This document shows positions 27,245 through 37,823 of a DNA stretch of 64,000 bases, in pieces. The position numbers and the translations under genes are program-made. Within the stretch, counting starts at the first letter, position 1. Each line of letters opens with the position of its first letter. This stretch comes from Arcobacter aquimarinus. Lineage in GTDB: Bacteria; Campylobacterota; Campylobacteria; Campylobacterales; Arcobacteraceae. The notes below the pieces were generated by a model, which was not told where the DNA came from, ran no database searches, and saw nothing but the letters and a program-made list of their open reading frames with translations. Where the stretch lies: positions 806,001 through 870,000 of the forward strand of contig NZ_CP030944.1 of the NCBI RefSeq assembly GCF_013177635.1, given 5' to 3'.

Positions 27245-29196
27245 ATACTCTTTTCGTCAACTAGATTTTTATTTGGTTCACCTAAATAAAATCCTTGAGA
27301 ATATGTAATACCTAGTTCTTTAACTTTTTCCTGTAATTCTATATTTGAAACAAATTCTGCAATAATTTTGATATTCATTTTTTTACAAAATTGTATGATA
27401 GATTTTACAATTTCTAAAGAGTTTTCATCTTCTAAAATTCTTTTTATAATACTTCCATCTATCTTTACAAAATCAGCATCAATTTTTACTAAATATTCAA
27501 AGTTACTATATCCAGTTCCAAAATCATCAATGGCAACTTTACAGCCTATATCTTTTATTTTTGCAATAAAATCATAAATTGGTTCATAAGTAGTAATTTT
27601 TTCAGATTCAACTAATTCGATTACAAGTCTATTTGAAATATCAAATTCTGCAATTTTTGAAAACAAAAAGTTAGATAAATCTTTATCTAAAATATCTTCA
27701 ACAGTCAAGTTAATTGAAAATTCATAATCAAAATTTTTAAATTTTTCAAAAGATTTTTCTATAACTTTTTTCGTAATATCAATATATTGTTTAGATTTTT
27801 TAGATATTTCTAAAAATTTATATGGTGATACTATATCTGCATTTGTATCTTGAAGTCTTACTAAAGATTCATATTTCTCAATTTTATTTGATTTATTATT
27901 GAATATTGGTTGATAATAAACTATTATTCTATCTTCTTTTAGAGCTTGACTTATTTTTTCAGACCAATAAATATTTTCTTCAAACTTTTTTTCTATATTT
28001 AATTCTTCAGAATATTGTAAAATATTTTTTAATTGTTTTTTTGCAAATTTATTTACAATATCCGCTGTATGTATTATCTTTTCATTACTTTCATAAGATA
28101 TTCCACAAGTTGTGACTAAATTGAATTTTTTTATTCCTAAATCTATATAAGTATTTTTCATATAATTTATAAAATCATAAATTGTTTCATAAAATTCATT
28201 ATTTGCCAATTTCCAGTTTAGTATGGCAAATTTAGCTCCATAGATTCGATATATTTTATAATCATCATTTAAATAGCTAGTTAATAATTTAGAAAATTCT
28301 ATTATGAATTTATTAGCAATTTCATCTCCATAAAAATCATTTAAGAATGAAAAATCATCAATACTAAGAATTGCAAGGTTATTTTTATCATTTTCAGGAA
28401 TATCTAAAATCAATTTTTCACTGATAAATAAACCTGTTAAAACATCTTTTTGTATGGATTCAAGTTTAGTAATATCTTGAGCGAATTTAACAATTTTTAT
28501 AGGTTTATTATTTATATCTAAAATAGGAGTATATGTAGCTTGAATCCAAACTTTTTTCCCATTTTTTGTGACTCTTATATATTTCCCTGTATCAAAAGTT
28601 CCTTCTTTTAATCTTTCCCAAAATGTTTTATATTCATTCGAGTTAATATAATCTTTTTCACAAAATATACTATGATGTTTACCTATTAATTCATTTAATT
28701 CATAACCCATAGATTTTAAAAAATTATCATTTGCAGTTAAAATAATACCATTTGTATCAAATTCAATAGTTGCTTGTGATTTATTTATTGCATTAATTTG
28801 AGCTTCATAGTTTAAACTTTGTAATTTTCTATTTGTAATGTCTTGAGCGAATTTTAATATTTCAAATACTTGATTGTATTCATTTTTTAACGGTTGATAA
28901 GAAGCTTGAATAAAAACTGATTCACCGTTTTTTTTAATTCTTTTAAACTCTTCAGTTTGAACTTTTCCATTTGACAAATCATTCCAAAATTTCTTATATT
29001 CATTTGATTTAATGTACTCTTCTTCACAAAAAATTTTATGATGTTTATCTACAATTTCATCAAGTTTATAAGAAAATAAATTTAAAAACTTTTCATTCGC
29101 ATCTTTTATTGTTCCATCAACTTTAAATGAAATTACAGCGTAATGTTCATTAATGGCATTTTTAACAGCATTTTTTCTTGTTTCATCTAAAGTCAT
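27241..29196 (-). CDS. PAS-PAS-GGDEF-EAL protein, probable c-di-GMP phosphodiesterase
   Basis: This 651-residue protein has no membrane segment. Two PAS domains (about 12-125 and 134-247) share the motif HHKIFC (52-57) and HHSIFC (174-179). A GGDEF-type domain follows but its signature is YGAKF (319-323), so cyclase activity is unlikely. The EAL domain keeps YESLVRL, INLTVEDI, VIELVES and IDDFGTGYSN, so c-di-GMP hydrolysis is expected. The same PAS subtype occurs in the soluble chemoreceptor at 36256. AAAGGT precedes the ATG. It ends convergent with the CinA-like gene. Confidence 0.9.
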   Translation of the reverse strand: MTLDETRKNAVKNAINEHYAVISFKVDGTIKDANEKFLNLFSYKLDEIVDKHHKIFCEEEYIKSNEYKKFWNDLSNGKVQTEEFKRIKKNGESVFIQASYQPLKNEYNQVFEILKFAQDITNRKLQSLNYEAQINAINKSQATIEFDTNGIILTANDNFLKSMGYELNELIGKHHSIFCEKDYINSNEYKTFWERLKEGTFDTGKYIRVTKNGKKVWIQATYTPILDINNKPIKIVKFAQDITKLESIQKDVLTGLFISEKLILDIPENDKNNLAILSIDDFSFLNDFYGDEIANKFIIEFSKLLTSYLNDDYKIYRIYGAKFAILNWKLANNEFYETIYDFINYMKNTYIDLGIKKFNLVTTCGISYESNEKIIHTADIVNKFAKKQLKNILQYSEELNIEKKFEENIYWSEKISQALKEDRIIVYYQPIFNNKSNKIEKYESLVRLQDTNADIVSPYKFLEISKKSKQYIDITKKVIEKSFEKFKNFDYEFSINLTVEDILDKDLSNFLFSKIAEFDISNRLVIELVESEKITTYEPIYDFIAKIKDIGCKVAIDDFGTGYSNFEYLVKIDADFVKIDGSIIKRILEDENSLEIVKSIIQFCKKMNIKIIAEFVSNIELQEKVKELGITYSQGFYLGEPNKNLVDEKSI

Positions 29197-29238
29197 TATT
29201 TATTTACCTTTTTTTGTCAAATAAAAAATATTTCTATT

Positions 29239-29907
29239 TTATTTAATTGGTACATTATAATCACCAACTTTCCAAGATTCATCTTTTGGATATTTTGCTA
29301 GATTGTAGTCTTTCCATACTTTAACGCAAAGTTTATCACCTTTTTTATATTGGTCTTTTGCAAAGACATGAGCTCTACCAAAGTTTGGGAAAACTCCCAT
29401 TCCTGAAGCATACATATATGCTATATAGCAGTTTGCTTCATACTCCTTTTGTTTGGATGCAAGTTTAAAATAGTGCATAGCTTTTTCATAATCTTTATCA
29501 ACAATTTCACCCATTAGAAAGAATCTTCCTATCATAAGTTGAGATTTAGAATCTCCTTTATTTGCTGCATCAACGAAAAAGTTGTAAGCTTTTGTCAAGT
29601 CATAATAATGAGTTGATTTTGAAAGATGGATTTTTCCAAGAGCATAAGTAGATTCTAAATTTCCTAGTTCTGAAGCTTTTGTAAAATATTCATAGGCTTT
29701 ATTTATATTCTTTGCAATACCATCACCTTGTAGATGAATAAGACCTAATTCATATATAGCTTTTGGATTATTTTGTTTTTCTAATTCTCTATAATATTTC
29801 AAAGCTTTTAGTGAACCTTGCACTTTATGAATAGTATAAACTTCTTCAAAAGTTATAGCACTTAAAGAGTTAATAACTATAAAAAAGGCAAGGATTATTT
29901 TTTTCAT
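29239..29907 (-). CDS. Secreted Sel1/TPR-repeat protein
   Basis: This 222-residue protein has a signal peptide ([17 protein letters not shown]) and four or five Sel1-like repeats, for example [39 protein letters not shown] and [15 protein letters not shown]. Such repeats form protein-binding solenoids in the periplasm. The start overlaps the stop of alr by four bases, so it is translationally coupled to it. Partners are unknown. Confidence 0.85.
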   Translation of the reverse strand: MKKIILAFFIVINSLSAITFEEVYTIHKVQGSLKALKYYRELEKQNNPKAIYELGLIHLQGDGIAKNINKAYEYFTKASELGNLESTYALGKIHLSKSTHYYDLTKAYNFFVDAANKGDSKSQLMIGRFFLMGEIVDKDYEKAMHYFKLASKQKEYEANCYIAYMYASGMGVFPNFGRAHVFAKDQYKKGDKLCVKVWKDYNLAKYPKDESWKVGDYNVPIK

Positions 29908-30926
29908 ACTATCTCTTTTTCTATATTTGGATTTAGTGTTGTTGTAATTTCATAAGTAATTGTGTCATGAATTTTTGATAAAGCTGTAACATCATCAAAA
30001 ATACAAACTTTCTCTTCATCGGTATTTAAAGATAAATTATCCATTGAAACACGACCTAAAACTTTATAACCTTTGGGCGTTGTATATGAGTCTTTTTCAT
30101 TCAGTCTTAAAAAACCATCTCCATATCCAATATCATAAGTTGAAACTATCATATTTTCTTTTGCAGTAAAAGTTCCTCCATATCCAACACTTTGTCCTTT
30201 TTTTAACTCTCTTGTTGATAGCTTATTAGCCCAAAGTGACATAACAGGTTTTAGTTTTGGAAAATTAAATATTCCTGCATTATCTAAATAACCATAAGTT
30301 GCAATTCCAACTCTTGCAAAATCTTCATTAAAATCTGATGTTCTAAAAAGAGCTGCTGAGTTACAAGAATGAAGTGCTGGAAGAGGTAGTGAAAGTTTTT
30401 CACATATTCTTTTCACATCCTCTTTTACCCTAGAAAAAACAGCTTTTTGCCAGAAAAAATTTGTTGATAATTCATCTGCACCTTTATGGTGTGTGAAAAC
30501 CCCAGTTATTGTTATTTTTTTCTCTAAAAGCCCTAAAAAAGCCTTTTCTAATTGGTTTGGTAAAATTCCATTTCGATGCATTCCTGTATCAACTTTGATA
30601 TGAACATTGGCATTTTCTGGGATATTTTTTATATCTTCTAAACTATTTATTACTATGTGAAAAGTATGTGAATAAGTGTGAAAAGATTTTTCTGCAAGGA
30701 TTATAATATAATCAAAAAATTTTTCAATTTTAAGTGCATCATCTATCGTTCTAACTACTGCTTTTTTCACTCCAAATTCACTCGCAAGTTTTCCTATTTC
30801 TATTAGTCCATGTCCATAAGCATTGTCTTTTAATACAACTGCAACTTTTTCTTTTGAGCCAGCTTTTTTTGAAATAACATCTAAATTATAAAATAGGTTT
30901 TCTTTGCTTAATAAAATTTTTGCCAA
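29904..30926 (-). CDS. alr: Alanine racemase
   Basis: This 340-residue PLP enzyme makes D-alanine for peptidoglycan. The PLP lysine is K33 in [23 protein letters not shown] and SVGYGGTF (with the catalytic tyrosine) are conserved. The start is TTG with AAAGGA upstream. It sits two bases after uvrC and overlaps the Sel1 gene, giving a uvrC-alr-sel1 unit. Confidence 0.95.
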   Translation of the reverse strand: MAKILLSKENLFYNLDVISKKAGSKEKVAVVLKDNAYGHGLIEIGKLASEFGVKKAVVRTIDDALKIEKFFDYIIILAEKSFHTYSHTFHIVINSLEDIKNIPENANVHIKVDTGMHRNGILPNQLEKAFLGLLEKKITITGVFTHHKGADELSTNFFWQKAVFSRVKEDVKRICEKLSLPLPALHSCNSAALFRTSDFNEDFARVGIATYGYLDNAGIFNFPKLKPVMSLWANKLSTRELKKGQSVGYGGTFTAKENMIVSTYDIGYGDGFLRLNEKDSYTTPKGYKVLGRVSMDNLSLNTDEEKVCIFDDVTALSKIHDTITYEITTTLNPNIEKEIV

Positions 30927-30928
30927 AA

Positions 30929-32779
30929 TTAATCCTTTGAGGCTGTAAAATAGTTTAAAATTGTATTTGCATCTTTTTCATTTAATACATTTTTTAATTC
31001 TTCTAAAGATGCATTTTTGATTTTTTCAAATTCACCAAAATATAAAAGAAGCTTTTTGATTTTTGCTTCACCAATTCCTTTGATTTGTAATAAAGAAATC
31101 TGTTTATCTTGAGCTCTTTTTTGTTTTTTGTGGAATGTTATAGCAAATCTATGAGCTTCATCCCTTTGTCTTTGAACGAATTGTAATCTTTTATCACTTG
31201 TTAATAAGTTAAAACTTTTAAATTCGCCATTTTTATTTTTATAATGAATTATATCTTTTGCTGCACCCTTTGCTCTATGAGCCTTTGCATCTAGTTTTTC
31301 TTTTGCAATTGCAATAATATCAAGATTTACTCCAACAGATTGCACTATGTCATATGCTAGTTTTAAAAGCGTTTCTCCACCATCAATAATCCATAAATCA
31401 GGAGCTGGATTTTTAGGAAAACTTTCAACTCTTCTTATTAACATTTCTCTCATTTGTGAGTATTCATCTTTTGATTCAAGGTTATAGTGTCTAAAAGCTT
31501 TTTTATCAAAAGAGTTTAAAGTTTCATTCCAAACTATCATAGCTCCAACAGTTGCTTGTCCCATCATATGAGAGTTATCAAAACTCTCTATTATATATGG
31601 AAGAGTTTGTAAGTTGAATAATTCTTTTAAATCTTCATAAATATTTGTTTCATTTTTACTTGAATCAATTCGTAAAAGTTCATCGCAGTTACTAAGGGCA
31701 ATTTGAACAATATCTTTTTTCTTATCTTTTTTAGGATTTAGAATCTTGATTTTTTTATTAAATCTTATTTGTAAAAATTCTTCAAGTTCAGTTGTATCAT
31801 CTAGTTCGATTCCTACTAAAATTTCTTTTGGTAAAAGAGGAATTTCATTATCATAGTAGTTTATAATTGCTCTTTTATAAGCTTCTTCATAATCAAACTC
31901 AAACTCTTCTTCGTAATTATCAATCTTTAAAAAATCGTGATTTGATGAGGTTAATTTTCCATCTCTTAAAAACATACGTACTACAACTGCTTTTTTATTT
32001 GTTGTAGTAATTGCAAAGATATCTATATCTTCATTTGTTGCTAAATCTATTCCTGATTTTATTTGTGATTTTTCAATAGTTTTTATTCTATCTCTTAAAG
32101 TCATAGCTTCTTCAAATCTAAAATCATTTGAATATTGAAGCATTTTTTCATTCAGTTTAGAAATAAGTTTTGTTTTATTATAGATAAATTCTAAAGCATT
32201 TTCTACTATTTTGGCATATTCTTCTTTTGAAATTTTATTTTCACAAGGAGCAAAACATTTTTGAATTTGATGAAATAAACAAGCTGTTTTACTTTTAACA
32301 CAAGATTTCTTTTGAACTAATGGAACAATTTCATAAATAGAATCAAGCATATCTTTTGCACCACTTGAATAAGGTCCAAAATATTTTATATTTTTTTCTT
32401 TATATACTTTTCTTGTGATTTCAAGTCTTGGAAAATCTTCATTATAATCTATAAAAATATAAGGATATGTTTTATCATCGCGAAGTAAAATATTGTATTT
32501 TGGTTTTAGCTGTTTTATTAATGAATTTTCTAAAATAAGTGCATCATGTTCATTTGGAACAACAATCCATTCACAACTCTCAACTTCACTAATCATTTTA
32601 TAAATTCGTGGACCTAACTTATCAGAAGGAAGAAGTTTTGGAGTAAATTTAAAATAGGATTTAACTCTGTTTTTTAGAACTTTTGCTTTTCCAATATAAA
32701 GAAGATGTCCATTTTTGTCAAAGTATTGATAAACCCCTGCATCTTGTGGGAGTTGTTTTAGTTTTTCAAGTAGATTCAT
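30929..32779 (-). CDS. uvrC: Excinuclease ABC subunit C
   Basis: This 616-residue nuclease makes both cuts in nucleotide excision repair. An N-terminal GIY-YIG domain ([19 protein letters not shown]), a UVR motif ([13 protein letters not shown]), the RNase-H-like domain ([20 protein letters not shown]) and a C-terminal helix-hairpin-helix ([13 protein letters not shown]) are in the usual order. Length is normal. It heads the alr-containing operon. Confidence 0.97.
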   Translation of the reverse strand: MNLLEKLKQLPQDAGVYQYFDKNGHLLYIGKAKVLKNRVKSYFKFTPKLLPSDKLGPRIYKMISEVESCEWIVVPNEHDALILENSLIKQLKPKYNILLRDDKTYPYIFIDYNEDFPRLEITRKVYKEKNIKYFGPYSSGAKDMLDSIYEIVPLVQKKSCVKSKTACLFHQIQKCFAPCENKISKEEYAKIVENALEFIYNKTKLISKLNEKMLQYSNDFRFEEAMTLRDRIKTIEKSQIKSGIDLATNEDIDIFAITTTNKKAVVVRMFLRDGKLTSSNHDFLKIDNYEEEFEFDYEEAYKRAIINYYDNEIPLLPKEILVGIELDDTTELEEFLQIRFNKKIKILNPKKDKKKDIVQIALSNCDELLRIDSSKNETNIYEDLKELFNLQTLPYIIESFDNSHMMGQATVGAMIVWNETLNSFDKKAFRHYNLESKDEYSQMREMLIRRVESFPKNPAPDLWIIDGGETLLKLAYDIVQSVGVNLDIIAIAKEKLDAKAHRAKGAAKDIIHYKNKNGEFKSFNLLTSDKRLQFVQRQRDEAHRFAITFHKKQKRAQDKQISLLQIKGIGEAKIKKLLLYFGEFEKIKNASLEELKNVLNEKDANTILNYFTASKD

Positions 32780-32809
32780 TTTGGGATTGTATCAAAAAAG
32801 CTTTTAATT

Positions 32810-34105
32810 TTATGAATAAATAATAGTAGTATTTCTATTTTTTTCTTTTGCCATATAAAGTGCCTTATCAGCTCTTTTTATAATAGAATCTAAATCTTTA
32901 TCATCTTTTGATAATTGACTAATTCCTAAACTAATTGTTACTTTTACTTCTAGATTTTCATCTTTAAAAGAGGCTTTTTCAATATTTTGTCTTATTTTTT
33001 CAGCCAAAATAAATGCTTGATTTTCATTTGTATTATATAGTAAGATAGAAAATTCTTCTCCTCCTGTTCTTGCAAGTGTATCTGATTTTCTAATACTTTT
33101 TTCCATAATTCTTGAAATAAATTTTAGTATTTCATCTCCAATATTATGTCCATAAGTATCATTTATATTTTTAAAAAAATCTATATCGACACAAATTATT
33201 GATAAAGGAATATTCTCTCTTTTTGCTAGATGAAAAGTTTTTAGTCCAACTTCAAAAAAATGTCGTCTATTTGAAAGATTTGTTAAATAATCAGTGATAG
33301 AGTTTTCAAGAAGTTTTTTATTTGCTTTTGTTAAATCTTTCGTTCTTTGATTAACTTTTAATTCAAGTGTTTTATTTAATTTTAAGATATTCAATTCTCT
33401 AGCATAAATAGAAGTTATTGTATAAGTGATAATTCCCATAAAAACAATAGAAGTAAAAATAGTTACAATATTTAATAGATTGCTTTTTGATTCTATTATT
33501 TTTATATTTTCTTTATAATTTTCTATTGGAACACTAACTCTTAATCCTCCAATTATATCTCCAACTTTATAGTTTTGAGTATTATGACAAGAAAGACAAG
33601 AAGGTTGAACTTTCAATGCTCCTAAAAAATTGTATTTATCTTCTTCTAAACTAGTGTAAAAGTTTTCTTCCTTATTTGAGTTTAATTGCTCTAAAGCTCT
33701 TTTTTCAAATTTATCAGGTTTATTAATAGGATTTAGAGGAGATAAACTTGTAATTTTAAAATAATAATTTTGTTTTAGATTTGAAACTTCTGATAATTCT
33801 CTAATCATCCAAGCTGGATTCATTTTTATTAATAGTTCTTTATTATTTGTATGAACTATTCCATCTTTTATAAATTGATTTGCATCTATTTCTTCATAAG
33901 CTTTTATATAAATTGAGCCTTTTTGTGAGTTCCAATGTTTTAAAGTCATTAAACTATTGTGTAAAGTTGAAGCTTGTTCAAAAAGTATCTTTTCAGAGAA
34001 TTTTTGATAATCATTTTTTGTATCACTTATATATTTAAGTATAAAAAGTGTAAAACAAAAGATAATAGTAACAGTAAAGTATATTAGAAAATTTTTACTC
34101 TTCAT
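32810..34105 (-). CDS. Diguanylate cyclase with periplasmic c-type haem (DUF3365-like) sensor
   Basis: This 431-residue protein has a membrane segment at about 6-26, a periplasmic domain with a haem-attachment motif CLSCH (in PSCLSCHNTQ, about 170), a second membrane segment at about 215-238, a short coiled coil, and a GGDEF domain. The active site reads GGEEF, with an RKSD inhibitory-site motif five residues before it, so it should make c-di-GMP and be feedback-inhibited. The haem suggests redox, oxygen or NO sensing; that is inferred from the motif. It appears to be a single-gene unit. Confidence 0.88.
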   Translation of the reverse strand: MKSKNFLIYFTVTIIFCFTLFILKYISDTKNDYQKFSEKILFEQASTLHNSLMTLKHWNSQKGSIYIKAYEEIDANQFIKDGIVHTNNKELLIKMNPAWMIRELSEVSNLKQNYYFKITSLSPLNPINKPDKFEKRALEQLNSNKEENFYTSLEEDKYNFLGALKVQPSCLSCHNTQNYKVGDIIGGLRVSVPIENYKENIKIIESKSNLLNIVTIFTSIVFMGIITYTITSIYARELNILKLNKTLELKVNQRTKDLTKANKKLLENSITDYLTNLSNRRHFFEVGLKTFHLAKRENIPLSIICVDIDFFKNINDTYGHNIGDEILKFISRIMEKSIRKSDTLARTGGEEFSILLYNTNENQAFILAEKIRQNIEKASFKDENLEVKVTISLGISQLSKDDKDLDSIIKRADKALYMAKEKNRNTTIIYS

Positions 34106-34188
34106 ATAACTCTTTTCTTTTTTTATAAACTAAATTATAACTAAAAATAATTTTTTTATTCTTATGAATGGTTTAAATAAATAGAAAA

Positions 34189-34944
34189 TTATAAATTATT
34201 TATAGTTTCAAACCATAAACTACAGATATTTTTATAGATTATTTTATAATGATTTAATTTTGTTATATCTTTTTTTGAATAATTTAATAAATATTTTTCT
34301 AAAAAAAGTTTTTCTTTAATTTTATTGAATTTAAACTCTACACAAATAGAAGCTAAATCAAAAAATTTATCATTAAGTCCAGTATATTCCCAATCAATAA
34401 TTTTGATTGAATTATTATGGAAAATGATATTTTTAGGATTTAAATCATGATGAGTCAATACTAATTCTTCTTTATGTTTTTTTAGTTTATTTAAACTTTT
34501 AAAACATTGAGTTATAAGTTTCTGATTTTTTTTATCTTTTAAATTTTTTTTATAATATTGTAAATCTTTTTTTATATCATAGGCTTTTGTTTTAGCTTTT
34601 ATTTTGTGAAGTTTTTTTATTTTTAAAGCTAGATTTTTTATGTCAAACGATGATAGATTCTTTTTATGAATACCTTTTTTATATTCATAAATCATAAAAT
34701 TTTCATTAAAAAAAATTGCTTTAGTTGCAATATTTTTTTTGTAAGCTTTTTTTTGAGTTTCAAATTCAAAACTTCTACTAATATTTACACTATCATTTGA
34801 TTTAAAGACTCTAATAACATATGAATTTTTTGAAGTTTTAAGAAGATAACTAATATTATTGAAGCCTTGATTTTTTAAAAGTTCAAGGCTTAAAATCTCT
34901 TCATCTTTGAAAATATGATATTTTTTTAATTGTTCAATATTCAA
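34189..34944 (-). CDS. APH/choline-kinase-fold small-molecule kinase
   Basis: This 251-residue protein has the aminoglycoside-phosphotransferase/choline-kinase fold: LTHHDLNPKNIIF with catalytic Asp, and IKIIDWEYTGLNDKFFDLAS with the metal-binding Asp. It overlaps the PnuC-type transporter gene upstream by 11 bp. That pairing suggests it phosphorylates the imported vitamin (thiamine by analogy with ThiK, or a nicotinamide riboside-like compound), trapping it in the cell. Choline is an alternative. It is very rich in Lys and Phe and probably divergent. Confidence 0.75.
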   Translation of the reverse strand: MNIEQLKKYHIFKDEEILSLELLKNQGFNNISYLLKTSKNSYVIRVFKSNDSVNISRSFEFETQKKAYKKNIATKAIFFNENFMIYEYKKGIHKKNLSSFDIKNLALKIKKLHKIKAKTKAYDIKKDLQYYKKNLKDKKNQKLITQCFKSLNKLKKHKEELVLTHHDLNPKNIIFHNNSIKIIDWEYTGLNDKFFDLASICVEFKFNKIKEKLFLEKYLLNYSKKDITKLNHYKIIYKNICSLWFETINNL

Positions 34945-35506
34945 AACTTAAATACTCTTTTTTCCATTGTCTATATGCAATACAAGCTAAAATGGTAAAA
35001 AGACCGAATAAAATAGCAGTTACATAAAAACCTTTATTTATATAAATATAAATTGAAATAAAATCTATAACAACCCAATAAAGCCAATTTTCTAATACTT
35101 TTTTCGTAAGCATATATGTAGCAAATATTGCAAATACAGTAGTAAAAGTATCCAAATATGCAAAATCAGCACTTGTGTAGTTTTTCATATAATAACCTAA
35201 AGTTAAAGAGATAAAAGTCAAATATATTATGATTTTTATATTTTTAAATAGACCATAAGAAGTTATTTTTAATTCTTCACTTATAGATAAAGCATTTCCA
35301 TATTTCCAAGAGTACCAACCATAAATAGCCATTATTAAATAAAATATATTTAAAAAACTATCCATTAAAAGTGAAGCATCAAAAAATAAAATACTATAAA
35401 TCAATGTACTAAAAAATGCAGCAACCCAGCACCAACTATTTTCTTTTATTGCAAGAAGTAAATAAACGATTGATAAAAATACAGCTAAAATCTCCCAAGA
35501 AGTCAT
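34934..35506 (-). CDS. PnuC-family vitamin transporter
   Basis: This 190-residue membrane protein has about six or seven helices and the PnuC features ENSWCWVAAFFSTLIY and AIYGWYSWKYG. The family imports nicotinamide riboside, thiamine (PnuT) or riboflavin by facilitated diffusion, driven by phosphorylation inside. The overlapping downstream kinase fits that scheme. Only about 50 bp separate it from the glutathione peroxidase stop, and I see no TPP or other riboswitch there. Confidence 0.85.
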   Translation of the reverse strand: MTSWEILAVFLSIVYLLLAIKENSWCWVAAFFSTLIYSILFFDASLLMDSFLNIFYLIMAIYGWYSWKYGNALSISEELKITSYGLFKNIKIIIYLTFISLTLGYYMKNYTSADFAYLDTFTTVFAIFATYMLTKKVLENWLYWVVIDFISIYIYINKGFYVTAILFGLFTILACIAYRQWKKEYLSFEY

Positions 35507-35557
35507 ATAAAAAATGGCTTCTTGGATGTTATGTATAAAATTTTCTATTTATGATTC

Positions 35558-36100
35558 CTATAATAGTTTTAAAATATCATCTTCTATTGATTCAGGTGAA
35601 GTTGAACTTCCAAATCTATCAATAACATTTCCATTTTTATCAACTAAAAATTTTGTAAAATTCCATTTTATGTCAGTAGTTCCCAAAATTCCTTTTTGAG
35701 AATTTTTCAAAAAAGTGTATAAAGGAGATTCCTTTTCACCATTTACATCAATTTTTGAAAACATATCAAATTTAACATCATAAGTTAAACTACAAAACTC
35801 TTTGATTTTTTCATTTGATTCAGGCTCTTGATTTGCAAACTGATTTGAAGGAAATCCTAAAACCATAAAGTCTTTATTTTTATATTTTTCAAAAAGTGCT
35901 TCTAATCCTTCATATTGACCTGTAAAACCACACTTACTAGCAACATTTACTATAAGAAGAACTTTTCCTTTATATTTAGACATAGAAATCTCTTCTCCAT
36001 CAATAGTTTTTACATTAAAATCGTAAATACTCATTTTATTTTCCTTTGCTAATAGTGAAGTAACACAAATTAGCACTATTAATAGAATTTTTTTAAGCAT
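35558..36100 (-). CDS. Periplasmic glutathione-peroxidase-family thiol peroxidase
   Basis: This 180-residue protein has a signal peptide (ILLIVLICVTSLLA). The catalytic set is present: C57 in NVASKCGFT, Q87 in PSNQF, and W146-N147 in KWNFTKF. A second Cys (C103 in EFCSLTYDVKF) is at the position of the resolving cysteine in thioredoxin-dependent members. It probably reduces peroxides in the periplasm. The true reductant is unknown. Confidence 0.9.
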   Translation of the reverse strand: MLKKILLIVLICVTSLLAKENKMSIYDFNVKTIDGEEISMSKYKGKVLLIVNVASKCGFTGQYEGLEALFEKYKNKDFMVLGFPSNQFANQEPESNEKIKEFCSLTYDVKFDMFSKIDVNGEKESPLYTFLKNSQKGILGTTDIKWNFTKFLVDKNGNVIDRFGSSTSPESIEDDILKLL

Positions 36101-36217
36101 AATTATTCCTTTAGTTTTATTAATAATAAATAAGAGTAATTTTATCCAAATTAAATGGCTTTTAATAGTCTAAATTTGTCATATAATAAATATTTTAGAT
36201 TTGTCTTTCAATTATGA

Positions 36218-36223
36218 TATAAT
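36218..36223 (+). promoter_or_regulatory. Extended -10 box upstream of the soluble chemoreceptor
   Basis: TGATATAAT (hexamer 36218-36223) is a perfect extended -10 element about 33 bases before the chemoreceptor ATG, with AAAGGGG as ribosome-binding site. No clear -35 is seen, as expected for extended -10 promoters. Confidence 0.6.
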
Positions 36224-36255
36224 CGGGAAGTAGTAGTAGAAATAAAGGGGTATTT

Positions 36256-37725
36256 ATGTTTAATTTTGGAAAAACAGAAGAAGAAATAGGTCGGTTAAAA
36301 GCACTTGAAGAGAATTATGCTGTTATATCATTTAGACCAGATGGAACTATTTTAAATGCAAATGAAAATTTTTTAAATGCTTTAGGATATAAATCAAATG
36401 AAGTAGTAGGTAATCATCATAGAATGTTTTGTGACAAAAATTATGCAAATTCTCAAGCTTATAAAGAGTTTTGGAATAATTTAGCAAATGGAATATCTCA
36501 ATTAGATGAATTTGAAAGATTTAGAAAAGATGGTAGTTCAATTTGGCTTCAAGCATCATATACTCCTGTAAAAAATGCAAATGGAAAAGTAACAAGTGTT
36601 GTAAAATTTGCTCAAGATATTACTGAATCTAAAAAAGTTATAGATGCAGTTAAAAAAGCTATTGAATTAGCAAAAACAGGTGTTTTTAAACAAACTATAA
36701 GTCTATCAACTTCAAATGAGGGGGTAGAAGAGCTTAAAAATGGAGTTAATGACTTATTTAAAATTGTCTCTACTAAAGTAGATGGAGATTTAAATAAAAT
36801 ATCAAATGCACTAACTTCTTTTCAAAAATTGGATTTTAGACATAGGATTACAGGAGAATTAGGAGAGGTAGCAGTTGGATTAAATAATTTAGCTGATATT
36901 ATAAATGACATGTTAGTAGAAAATAAATCAAATGGATTAACATTAGATGAAAGCTCAAATATTTTACTGGTAAATGTAGATAAATTAAATATAAGTTCAA
37001 ATGAAGCGGCAGCAAGTCTTGAAGAAACAGCAGCAGCATTAGAACAAATAACTTCAAATATAAGAAATAATACTGAAAATATTGCAAAAATGGCGAATTA
37101 TTCAAATAATGTGACAAGTTCTGCAAACCATGGTGAAAAACTTGCAAATGAAACAACAATTTCAATGGATGAAATAAATACTCAAGTTACAGCGATAAAT
37201 GAAGCAATTAGTGTGATTGACCAAATAGCATTTCAAACAAATATTCTTTCGCTAAATGCAGCTGTTGAAGCAGCAACTGCTGGAGAAGCTGGAAAAGGTT
37301 TTGCTGTTGTTGCTCAAGAAGTTAGAAATCTAGCAAGTAGAAGTGCTGAAGCTGCTAAAGAGATAAAAACTATTGTAGAAAATGCGACATCAAAGGCAAA
37401 TCAAGGGAAAGATATAGCAAATAAGATGATAGAAGGATATAAAGAATTAAACCAAAATATCCAAGAAACAATCAATCTTATTTCTGATATAGAAATGTCT
37501 AGTAAAGAGCAACTTTCAGGAATAGAACAAATAAATGACGCAGTTAATAATTTAGATAAACAAACGCAACAAAATGCACAAATTGCTTCACAAACTCATG
37601 ATGTAGCAGTTGTAACTGATAGGATAGCAAAATTAGTAGTAAGTAATGCAAATGCAAAAGAGTTTATTGGTAAAAATGAAGTAAAATCTAAGAGTGTTAA
37701 TTTGAAAAAATCTTTTAATATATAG
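36256..37725 (+). CDS. Soluble PAS-containing methyl-accepting chemotaxis protein (BdlA-like)
   Basis: This 489-residue receptor lacks membrane segments. One PAS domain (about 12-125) carries HHRMFC at 54-59 and ends VKFAQDIT. A linker leads to the signalling domain with the CheA/CheW-contacting tip [20 protein letters not shown] and [19 protein letters not shown]. The PAS-receptor layout and motif resemble BdlA of Pseudomonas, a mediator of biofilm dispersion, though BdlA has two PAS domains. The ligand is unknown; PAS of this kind may sense redox or haem/flavin state. No CheR-binding C-terminal pentapeptide. First of three receptor genes in a row. Confidence 0.92.
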   Translation: MFNFGKTEEEIGRLKALEENYAVISFRPDGTILNANENFLNALGYKSNEVVGNHHRMFCDKNYANSQAYKEFWNNLANGISQLDEFERFRKDGSSIWLQASYTPVKNANGKVTSVVKFAQDITESKKVIDAVKKAIELAKTGVFKQTISLSTSNEGVEELKNGVNDLFKIVSTKVDGDLNKISNALTSFQKLDFRHRITGELGEVAVGLNNLADIINDMLVENKSNGLTLDESSNILLVNVDKLNISSNEAAASLEETAAALEQITSNIRNNTENIAKMANYSNNVTSSANHGEKLANETTISMDEINTQVTAINEAISVIDQIAFQTNILSLNAAVEAATAGEAGKGFAVVAQEVRNLASRSAEAAKEIKTIVENATSKANQGKDIANKMIEGYKELNQNIQETINLISDIEMSSKEQLSGIEQINDAVNNLDKQTQQNAQIASQTHDVAVVTDRIAKLVVSNANAKEFIGKNEVKSKSVNLKKSFNI

Positions 37726-37744
37726 CTAAATTGTGATAGAATTG

Positions 37745-37750
37745 TATAAT
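37745..37750 (+). promoter_or_regulatory. -10 box upstream of the second chemoreceptor
   Basis: TATAAT at 37745-37750 lies about 73 bases before the ATG of the 4HB-type receptor, suggesting that the gene has its own promoter. A -35 is not obvious. Confidence 0.45.
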
Positions 37751-37823
37751 ATGTGAGCATGAAGTATAGTTTTTATATTGTAAGTATAAAAATTATTTTA
37801 TTAATCTATTTTAGGAGAGAAGG

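Noticed and set aside
27241-29196. Bifunctional cyclase/phosphodiesterase call
   Set aside because: The GGDEF signature is YGAKF, so only phosphodiesterase activity is expected.
35507-35557. Possible TPP riboswitch before the PnuC-type gene
   Set aside because: Only about 50 bases are available and no THI-box-like CUGAGA segment is present.
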